In this document: positions 55,670-64,000 of the stretch, in pieces | How positions within the stretch are numbered: the stretch's first letter is position 1 | Layout: each line of letters begins with the position of its first letter | From: Flectonema sp. DT1601 | Taxonomy: Eukaryota; Euglenozoa; Diplonemea; Diplonemida; Diplonemidae | DNA length: 64,000 nt | Direction: 5' to 3' | NCBI GenBank assembly: GCA_964019425.1 | Contig: OZ025825.1 | Location: 1 to 64,000 of the forward strand | Translations under genes and position numbers: made by a program | Notes under the pieces: model-generated | Database searches by the model: none | What the model saw: the letters and a program-made list of their open reading frames with translations, nothing else | What the model was told of the DNA's origin: nothing

Positions 55670-57487
55670 TTATGCGTCAACTTCAATAGAAGAAATCGAA
55701 TCGAGTAATGACGGCATTGAGTCTCCAGTCAAACCCATCGAGACAAGAGGTGGCATACACCCAAAGACACTTCTGTTAAAAGTAGTAAGCGCGTGATGAA
55801 AAACTGGACGGCATTTCTGTTGTTGATATTTCTTCGCGGCAGTACAGCGATCAGCTTTGAAACGTTCGACAAATGATTTCCTGTTGTGAATATGTCTCTT
55901 GAGTTCTTGACTAACAGCGTTCGCGTCCTTTCCAGAACCTCCGTACAAATGAACAGACATCAGATGTTTGTTCTTTTTTAAAGCTGACAAGATCTCCGCC
56001 ACTTGTGAATGATTCAACTGTAAGTTCATAAGAGATAATCTAACTAGAGAAGTATTCGATATAATCATACTACTCCAAGGTCCTGAATCAGAGATATTTT
56101 GAGAAAAGTCCAAGTGGCTCAGAGTACTCTTCTTGAGAGCAGCAGCTACAGCTGTCGCCCCCTTATTGGTAATTGAACACCTGTTTATATCAATACTTTC
56201 TAGTGTTCGGGTTACAAAAAGAGCTTTTGCTAACTCCACAGCGAATAAATCACCCAAAGCATTGGAGGAAATATCAATCCCAATCGTGTTCTTAAATCCA
56301 CCTAAACGAAGTGCCAAACACAAAACAGAACCCCCCTCATGAGTAATATTATTATTCTTGAGTCCTAAAGTTTTGATACTTTCTGTCGCATGGTTATTAT
56401 TAGCCAACAGAATAACACCTGAGTCACCAATCATGTTGTCATTCAAATTCAACGAGGTAATATACCTACAGTTGCTGTAATTTGTTAAATGCTGTACAGC
56501 GATGCCAGTCAGCTGCGTGCAACGCAGTTCAATTCCCTTCAGTTGAGGATTTTGTAGAAGTGCTGGTGCCAGATAAGCGACACCTCTGTCACCAATTGGA
56601 TTCCCTCGTAGCTGTAAGTCTGCAATATCACAGTTGTAATTTACTTTGTCTGAGAGTACTGTTGCTAGAGACTTCGCTCCATTTGGTGTAATGTGATTAT
56701 GTCTGAGGCCTAATACTGAAAGGTTGCAGAGTCCTGAACCTGACTCTTGAGACTTCTCAAAACAATTGACAAACGAACGGATTCCGTTATCAGTAATATC
56801 ACAATCATTTAAGAATAATTGTTCTAACTTCGTAGCCATCTTCAAACTCTTCGACAATGCAATGAGACCAGCATCACCAAGTTTATTCCCAGACAGCTTC
56901 AGTGATGTTATTTCAGTCATTGGAGACAACAACTGCATTGGTAACACTGCTTCGTTTTGATCACTCATATTGTTGTTATACAATTCAATACACTTTACTG
57001 TTTTCCCAGACTCCGCCAGTGCTAACAACAGCAGCGTCACGCACTGCGGTGTTAGCGAGCAGTGGTTTAAAAGAAGAGACTTCACATTGCCATGTACTTG
57101 TAAACTTTTAGATAAACTGACAACTTGCTGTCCATCAATGTTACAGTGAGCAGCTATAAAGGAAAGACCATCAAGATGCAAATGTGTATTCATATGAAAC
57201 CAGTTCTTATCTGTTCTCTTCTGGCAGTCAGGATCAGTACAGATGTGAGTGTATGGATGTTGTTTTACGAAAGCTTCTTTAGCTGCTTCGTCAGCAGTTT
57301 CCATCTCCTTGACTTTACAAGTTGAACCACCCATACAAAGAGTTCCATCCATCGGAATATCAAGTCTGGTTAGTATCGCTGGTAGTTGTGGGATTTGGAG
57401 CTTCCTGCAGCTGTCAACGTACGCATCCCGAGCTGCTTCACAGCGCATGCGCTCGATCTCAACGACATCCATATCGAGGTGTTCCAT
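55670..57487 (-). CDS. Ribonuclease-inhibitor-type leucine-rich-repeat protein
   Basis: 605 aa, one exon, ATG start, TAA stop. Residues of about 110-520 are LRRs of the RI class, about 28-29 residues each, with the pattern LxLxxNxIGDxGxxxLAxAL (e.g. LSGNKLGDAGLIALSKSL, LNDNMIGDSGVILLAN). There is no NACHT or kinase domain, so it is not a full NLR. N-terminal residues 1-110 contain several Cys (CMGGSTC, HICTDPDCQK) and no known domain. RI-LRR proteins act as protein-binding scaffolds, for example Ran-GAP or flagellar and signalling adaptors; which one cannot be told. Confidence 0.8.
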   Translation of the reverse strand: MEHLDMDVVEIERMRCEAARDAYVDSCRKLQIPQLPAILTRLDIPMDGTLCMGGSTCKVKEMETADEAAKEAFVKQHPYTHICTDPDCQKRTDKNWFHMNTHLHLDGLSFIAAHCNIDGQQVVSLSKSLQVHGNVKSLLLNHCSLTPQCVTLLLLALAESGKTVKCIELYNNNMSDQNEAVLPMQLLSPMTEITSLKLSGNKLGDAGLIALSKSLKMATKLEQLFLNDCDITDNGIRSFVNCFEKSQESGSGLCNLSVLGLRHNHITPNGAKSLATVLSDKVNYNCDIADLQLRGNPIGDRGVAYLAPALLQNPQLKGIELRCTQLTGIAVQHLTNYSNCRYITSLNLNDNMIGDSGVILLANNNHATESIKTLGLKNNNITHEGGSVLCLALRLGGFKNTIGIDISSNALGDLFAVELAKALFVTRTLESIDINRCSITNKGATAVAAALKKSTLSHLDFSQNISDSGPWSSMIISNTSLVRLSLMNLQLNHSQVAEILSALKKNKHLMSVHLYGGSGKDANAVSQELKRHIHNRKSFVERFKADRCTAAKKYQQQKCRPVFHHALTTFNRSVFGCMPPLVSMGLTGDSMPSLLDSISSIEVDA

Positions 57488-58221
57488 TTTAGAGTTGTCG
57501 TGTAGAGCCGACTTTGTTTTGAGGTGGAAATAGTTTAAGCACTAAGTTAGTTTAACAAATATAAATTGATTACTACCTCACCATGTGGAGTAGAATAAGA
57601 ACTAAACCAGACTGACTGTATGTGTTTCAATGTGACAGCAACATTGCATCGACAGGATATGTATAAACCACCTTGAGGGGGGAGAATAAAGATCACAACG
57701 TAACTCAGCCAACACATCAACTGATGCGACACTAAACCAGTCGAATGCAATTGAGGCCACGTTCTACCAATCGAAGACAACTATTTCTGCAAAGAGAAAG
57801 GAGTCCTCAGTAAGCCACATTATTACCAAAGAGAGTGTTGCCAAACATGGCATCTACTTGGTCGTTGTCTTCAGTCTTACAGCTCACCGACTACTACACC
57901 ACTAACGGATGATTAAATAGCTTTAACAAGCTGTCATACTACGACATCAGATCGTAAACAGGAACAGGGCTACTCTAATGATGTTTTAGATTAACTTCGC
58001 AACACAAGTCGACTGTGAGTAACTCACCTGAGTGACAGATAAAGATTGTACTGCTGTTTTATAATTCAAACAATCAAATGGTTACCTTCTTGACTGCCGA
58101 TGACGGAATTATTGTCTCGCTTCACAACTATCACAACCTGTGTTGTAATCGTTACTGAGCAGTCAGCTCAAAAAGTCAGGTCGGTCTCTTTGTAAATATC
58201 AGACAACAGACTGCATGTGAA
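57488..58221. other. Intergenic, 0.73 kb
   Basis: Between the LRR gene and SURF1. It should contain the LRR promoter and the SURF1 3' UTR. A 77-codon frame in it has no conserved feature. Confidence 0.5.
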
Positions 58222-59019
58222 TTACCACTTGAAGTCCGTCTCAGATTTTAATCCCCCGAGAGCTTGTTCACGAGCTTCCAGTCCTTTGCGAACAAGACGA
58301 CCTCCGTGACGGTGGAGGTTATAGCAGCCAATTACGAAGAAGCATGTCCAGGTAGCGAAATAAACAGCGTGTATTGTAGGAGATATGATGTGATCTACAT
58401 AAGACAAACGATGACGAGTGAGAGGAAGATCACCAGCAGACTTGTCAGTCACATCAATCCAATACGGAAGTGGTTTACGGGCGTTTTCATTAATGCCGTG
58501 TTTTTCATAAAACTCCATCCACATCATGGGCGCATGAGGAATCTTATACATGTGTTCATCAACCTTAATCTTCTGACCTGGAGTAGGTGGAGAACGCTTT
58601 CTAAAAACACCTTCAATTGTTGTGTTTGTTGGAGACTTCTTTAAATGCTCTAATAACTGTTCTCTATCGATGTTTGTTGGAACTTGTCCTCTGCATACCA
58701 TCAAGTGTTCATTATCTTTAGTTATGAAAGGAACAAACACCATGTATGAATCTGATGTCTCTATCTCTCCGTGCTCTGTTTGCGTAGCACGCCTGGGTCC
58801 CACCAGGATGGCACTTTCATTATAAAATGATCCACTTACCCTTACCGGACATATATCCCATGGTGCTTCTTTTGGTAATTTTAACATCGGTTCTCCGTTT
58901 AGAACTTCAACTCGGTTCTGCAGAAGATCTTTTTTCCAAAATAGTCTATGAAACTGCCAGGCACTCAGACCTCCAGTCATCCCCGTGAATGCGAGCAGCC
59001 CGTATAACTTAGTTGCCAT
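58222..59019 (-). CDS. SURF1: SURF1, cytochrome c oxidase assembly factor
   Basis: 265 aa from the ATG at 59019; 14 upstream in-frame codons lack an ATG. Family signature near the N-terminus: WQFHRLFWKKDLL (WQxxRxxWKxxL). Two membrane segments, about residues 6-20 and 215-235, flank an intermembrane-space domain with SGSFYNES, GPRRA, CRGQVPTNIDR, EGVFRK and PYWIDV, followed by LPLTRHRLSYVDHIISP, close to the family NNHLSYALTWF motif. SURF1 aids heme a / CuA centre assembly of complex IV in the mitochondrial inner membrane, so this organism has an aerobic mitochondrion. Intronless and the last host gene of the minus-strand block. Confidence 0.88.
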   Translation of the reverse strand: MATKLYGLLAFTGMTGGLSAWQFHRLFWKKDLLQNRVEVLNGEPMLKLPKEAPWDICPVRVSGSFYNESAILVGPRRATQTEHGEIETSDSYMVFVPFITKDNEHLMVCRGQVPTNIDREQLLEHLKKSPTNTTIEGVFRKRSPPTPGQKIKVDEHMYKIPHAPMMWMEFYEKHGINENARKPLPYWIDVTDKSAGDLPLTRHRLSYVDHIISPTIHAVYFATWTCFFVIGCYNLHRHGGRLVRKGLEAREQALGGLKSETDFKW

Positions 59020-62000
59020 GTGATTGAAGTAGCTGGTTGAGAGGAATTTTATGTTTTGCAATCATTTAAAGGAAGTCAAGTCAAGCATGGCTGTCAGAGA
59101 AGGAAATGATATAATTACTAACAGCATTACGATGTATTAGAGTTCAGAAATAATACAAAAGTAAGCTGTAACTCGATTTGCTTCTCACAAGTCCATAGTG
59201 AGACTGTACGGCATCCACCAAGTGATTCCAGACTCGCTATCCACAAGAGGCATTCAGCCGACATGCTAGGAACTGGGTAGGAGTTGAGGCAATGCTAATT
59301 TCTTCGAAAAAAAAGAATAAAAAAAAAAAAGAAGAAAAAAACGAAAAAGGGTAGAAAAAAAAAAAGAAAAAAAGTGGTGGTGGTAATAAGGTTTCCATGA
59401 TTTATCACAAATTGATAAAAATGATAATATCGGCCCAGTGTCAGTACTGCCATATTTTATGAGTTTAAAAAAAAAAAAAAAAAAACATCAAAATGACAAA
59501 AAAAGGAGTAATTTCATGCTTTACAATACCCCACAACAAATCATCCCACAAAGTTTGATGGGAAAATGTTAAGTGACTTATGATAGGTTCATGGCTATCG
59601 GGAACCTTCAGAACTGGGAATTAATACAACCGAAACATTGTGCTCAGTTGCCGAGTGATTGACAATTTCGCCATTTCTATGAACACATAAGTCATATTGT
59701 ATATAACAAATATTGTTCTTGCATAGCAGAATTAACAACAGGTGAAGAGGGTAAAGTTCCAAACAGAATCTCGTGTACACCCGCTTGTTGCTGGCGCTTA
59801 TTCTTTTCAATCTACGTTTTGTAGATTGCCATCTGTTGGTTACTTAGCGAACGTGAGAGGAATTGTTACCGGGTTGTGGTTGTGGATGAGAGTCTCCCTC
59901 TGTCAGCTATTAAATCCATTCGATGGCAGAGAAAAAAGTAATACTACGCACTAAGTGTACAGCGGCACAAAACTGAGAGACATGCAGATATCATCGCATA
60001 TGCAAAACAAAGAAGAGCGATTCCTCAAATTGCTACCAAGGAGAGAGGTACAAAAACACCACTGAGAGGTGTACCTTTTCTCTTCTTTCACGCTGTACGA
60101 GAAATAACTGCCGCATTAAATTTTAGGCGAAACTGTTTACACCCTTTTTTTTTTTTTTTTTTTTTTTTTGTTATAAAAAAGAAAACTGTAGAATTATAGA
60201 CGGTTTGAGGTTTTTTTGTTTTGTTGGAGAGAAAAATAAATATTTTGTTTTGCGGAGTCTCAAAGCCTCAGAAAGGAGGTTGAGGGATAGGAGACACTGC
60301 GTCTCGTATTGTTCTGAATAGGATAAAGACTTCCCTATTGTTAAATATAAATTCCTACGACAAAGTCTCTACGAAAATACCGTCTTTTTGGCACCTACTG
60401 AGGGATGGAGTTAAGGAGGTCAATATATGCTAGAAAAGGGAAACAAAAAAAAAAAAAAAAAGTATTTAGTTTTGGATTAAAAAAAAAAAAGGGGATTTAA
60501 AAAAAAAAAAAAAAGAAACTAATTAAAAAAAATCTTTATCTTGCCCTCTTCTGTCACCGTCAGAGTAGCTTCCCCTGACCCACCAATCGGGTCTCTAACA
60601 CTTGCTTGTATCGTTTTGTAATTATAAGAGAGAATCCAGACAGTCACCGCACACAAGCAAATAAACAAAGAAACTAATACATTAAGTGGGCCAGATAGAA
60701 CTCTCACCGCAGACACTTACTGGCATCAGTAATGAATATAAGCTACTGTTGCAATGCATCGGTCCAAGGCAAGGTGTAATTGCTCGCCTCAAGCTGTCAT
60801 AAAACATGTCTCCGCGCTACCGTAGAATGGTTCAGTAGTTTTTTTGTATAAAAATAAGGAAGGGCATGAGACACCTTTTTTAGGTAGAAAAACCGTTGCG
60901 CACTTATTTACGTAAACTGGTGACACATATTCTAAAAGGTACATACTTTCCTTTTATTTCATTTAATACAAAGAACACATTAGTCGGATGGGAGTCTTGT
61001 ACCTTCGCTTGAATCACGTTAGTTGACTGAGTTATAATACGAGTTTATTATAAGAAGACAGTGCACTAAAAACCAAAAATATAATAAAAAAAAAAAAAAA
61101 AAAAAAAAAAGTTATAATATAATTAGCTAAATAAAACTCAAGTTGCAATGGGTTAAAAGAAAAGGGCACTAAGAAGCGAAGTTTACTCACGGATTGGGTA
61201 GAAGGGTTGTGAGAAAGAAATTTTTTAAAAAAAAAAAAAAAAAATGGAGGGGAATGAAAAAAAAAGATAAATTGGTGGAAAACGGTGGCAGTCAAGATTA
61301 ACCGGAAAAAATATAATTAAAAAGCAATGAACGAGAACCAACAATTTTTTTTTTTTTTTTTTTTTTTCAAACACCGATAATAACCCAACTAATATTTGAG
61401 CTAGCTGGCTACTGACGAAGATATCTTACGTCAAAAGACACACGTTTAGTATGAGGTAAATACTTATTCATAATTTTTTATCGAAGTTAAAACCTCCGAA
61501 GAAGATCACGAGGTACCAGTCATGAGAATCATACAAACGAGAAGAGACGTGAATTGACCAGAAGTAACTACCCAAACCGCATGCACGAAGTAATATAATA
61601 AGGTGACTTTCTCGTTAATGAGACAAGGTAGCTCTTCTTTTGATGATTTAGATTATAAAAAGAAATAACTCAAAAGAGAGGAGTTAATTCAACAGTTGTA
61701 GTGTTTTTATGGATCTTTAGATTTGAAGGTCAAGCATTTCCCGTTTGACACAATAGTTTACATGAGGTTTTCATAACAAAGTTTAGCCGTGTACGGAGTC
61801 ACACTAGTTTGGCGATGACTTCCTTGATTTACTTTTCTTTTTTTTTTTTTTAAATTCTTTTTTTTTTTGTTCCGTTTTTTTTTATTTTTTTTTCTCACCC
61901 CATACCTTGATGGCGGTATATTTAGATATTTTTCTTCACAGCTTTTTATTTCTTCTTTCCTTTTCCTTTTCCTTTTCCTTTTTTTTTTTTTTTTTTCCAG

Positions 62001-62266
62001 AATTTTTTTATTTCTTTCTTTCGTTCCTTTTATTTTTTTTTTTTTTTGTACACTAAAACGAACATGAGATCTGAGCGTAACCGCTCTCAGACTCAAGTGC
62101 TCAAGTGCCGTTTGCATGCGTGAACCCCAGAGCCTGTGAAACACACTGAATTCGGTGAGCCGCAGCACAGCGTGAAAAAGAAAAAAAAAGTTAAAGCAAC
62201 AATAACAACAACAAAGGTAAAAAAAAGAAAGCATCAACCGAAAGAAAATCTGATATTATTTAACGA

Positions 62267-62309
<43 letters not shown>

Positions 62310-64000
62310 CTTCAAGTTAGTTGCAATTTTTGAATAACCAAACAGACTACTCTAATTGCACGTCTATTGTTAGTTTTATTATTATTTTTTTTTTTTTGCA
62401 ATGCTATGATACTGAACAAAAATGAATGGTACCTCGATTCTCAACAAAAATTACGGCATCTGCCTGACCAATTCTGCCAATAAAAATGATACTCAAAAAA
62501 AATCAAATTTGTGTTCGGGTCGTCGAATAAGACCTCACCAGTTATAATATAGACTATTTTCTCATTTCCTAGAGATGCCAACTCCGGAATACTTTCTTGA
62601 TTAATTGCATTTGCTCAGAAAGTCGACTATCCGGACCTCATTACAGGAGTTGTTAAAACAGCCTTCGTGAAATACCTTCTTCATCATGTAGTTCCTCAAT
62701 TTCAGGAAATCTTAATATTGATCTCTCAGTGTTGATGGCATCTCTCTCTCTGTACTCGGAGGTTCAGATTCAAGTACTTGAGCCATCAGCAATAACGGGG
62801 GTCTTCGTCCGGAGTAGAAATATGGAATCACATTGTGAAGGTTGATAAGCTGTACTTGTTGGAGTGTCTCCCTCAAGGTCTCTACTCACTCAGATGTTAG
62901 CCGTCAGCCAGTCTGCAGATCAGTTGCAAGTCACAACAATGAAAGAACCATAGCACGTCAGGATGACTCACCACCCTTCCTGAGAAGTCCAACACAGTTA
63001 TGATGCAGACAGTTCAGAATAAAGTAAATCACAAGATCAACCCCTCACTTTTTTTTCTTGTAAATCCCTGAAGAATAACTGCACATAGATTATGTAACTC
63101 CGACTTCAATGTTTGAGCGCAAGAGTGTCAAGTGATGCACTCTGCAGTTGCTGAAGGAGCTACACGTGCGAATCTAAAGGAAATAAAGAACCTTAAGGTG
63201 ACAGGCTGACTTATGAGGTGGCAGGTTGGTACCAAATTGCTGCAGTGACAGTCTTTTCTAAAATGCTAATAATCTTCGATTGGGGGGGGGTTTCCAGTTT
63301 TTATGATATTTGGCATCCCTGTTGGCCTTCGGGGCGATTCCGAAAAAAAATTAATAAATTCTGATCACGGGCTTTAAACTATTTTCAAAAAATAGATGCC
63401 TTGCCACATCCGAAATAATTTTTTTTTTTGATTACAGGCTGGCAGTTTTAAAAAATAATTTTTTTTTAAGAAAACGGGGGGGGATGATGCCCCCAAAAAA
63501 AAAAAGGGGGAAAAAAAAAAAAAAAAAATATTCTCCTTGATCAAAGTTAAATTACTTGCGGGGGTGACTGTCTAATAGCCGATCGTTGTTACTACTAGGC
63601 TACTGCCACTAATCTTGACTGCCTGAGGGTGAATGTGTATCGCTACTATTCCTACCGGAATACAAAATAATCCAGCAAAGAAAGAAAAACTCCTATGACA
63701 TAACGACAGCGACGTGTTAACATCGCTCTGAGTAATGATACGGTAATCATAGTGTTTGCGTAGAGGGTGCAAAGATTTCTCTGAAAGAATTTTTTTGAAA
63801 TGGAATGAAAATAATAAAATATTCTCTTTGCTGCAGACATCTCTTGCATGCCATCTTCCCCCCTCCCGAAACCCAAATGGCGGGAACATAACGAAACCGT
63901 GTCTTACACAAAGAGCGAACTAAAAAACATATTAAAAAAAAATATTTTGTGTCCAAATTCCATCACATAAAAAATATAACTAAAGAAAAGTAAATAAATT
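59020..64000. other. Distal 5 kb, no gene supported
   Basis: AT-rich DNA with the densest homopolymers in the window: T at about 60144-60169, A at about 61083-61110, T at about 61346-61366, a CCTTTT repeat at about 61950-61980, A at about 62265-62298 and G runs near 63281-63290 and 63475-63483. A 57-codon frame at about 62705-62880 (minus) has better composition than its surroundings but no start. Otherwise nothing is seen. Confidence 0.5.
61950..61996. repeat. CCTTTT hexanucleotide repeat and T run
   Basis: Four or five tandem CCTTTT units followed directly by a T run. A simple-sequence tract, likely polymorphic; no function inferred. Confidence 0.7.

Noticed and set aside
60519-60716. 65-residue hydrophobic protein on the minus strand
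   Set aside because: Its first codon is GTG, with a stop just upstream and no ATG, and it ends in an A/T tract. No family recognised.

Overview
This window is eukaryotic nuclear DNA from an intron-poor and probably unicellular eukaryote; I cannot name the lineage. The evidence is spliceosomal introns of 39-69 nt in one gene, a tRNA gene with A and B boxes, host genes for mitochondrial, Golgi and signalling proteins (SURF1, dymeclin, a class II DYRK kinase, an SK-like K+ channel), non-LTR retrotransposons, and AT-rich intergenic DNA full of long A and T runs. Host genes end in TAA or TGA, so the standard code fits.

Positions 1-31,170 are a nest of LINEs. A (1 to about 5690, minus, apparently complete) faces B (5761-10335, plus, 5'-truncated) as a 4,575-bp inverted repeat with no net length difference. 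G (about 10590-11695, minus) is a 3' remnant of another LINE, abutted by C (about 11745-19095, minus, complete with a very glutamine-rich ORF1). F (minus, old) runs from about 31020 to at least 20346. It is split by E (about 22226-27241, plus, intact ORF2) and interrupted by D (20700-21165, a C-type 3' end) and by an E-type 3'-UTR fragment. Three identical tRNA-Val(AAC) genes sit at LINE ends: 19107 next to C, 27136 next to the E tail, and 31092 next to an E-type tail and the F 5' end.

The most notable system is the ORF1/ORF2 junction of A, B, C and E. In each, ORF1 ends at a UGA followed by C (UGA-CUA-G, UGA-CUU-G or UGA-CGG-C). The same frame then runs on through a 2A ribosome-skipping peptide (GDVExNPGP) into endonuclease-RT-RNase H-zinc finger, with no in-frame AUG before the endonuclease active-site Asn. 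The simplest model is UGA read-through followed by 2A 'stop-go' release, giving ORF2 protein in low amount with a clean N-terminus. F instead joins its ORFs by an ATGA stop/start overlap. The 3' UTRs of A/B, C and E share a chain of hairpins with covarying stems.

Positions 31,586-59,019 carry seven host genes, all on the minus strand: dymeclin, a giant armadillo/coiled-coil protein with an unrecognised repeated module, an SK-like channel, a DYRK2-type kinase, an unrecognised four-exon helical protein, an RI-type leucine-rich-repeat protein and SURF1. Intergenic gaps of 0.5-3.8 kb, and the last 5 kb (59,020-64,000), hold no gene I can support.
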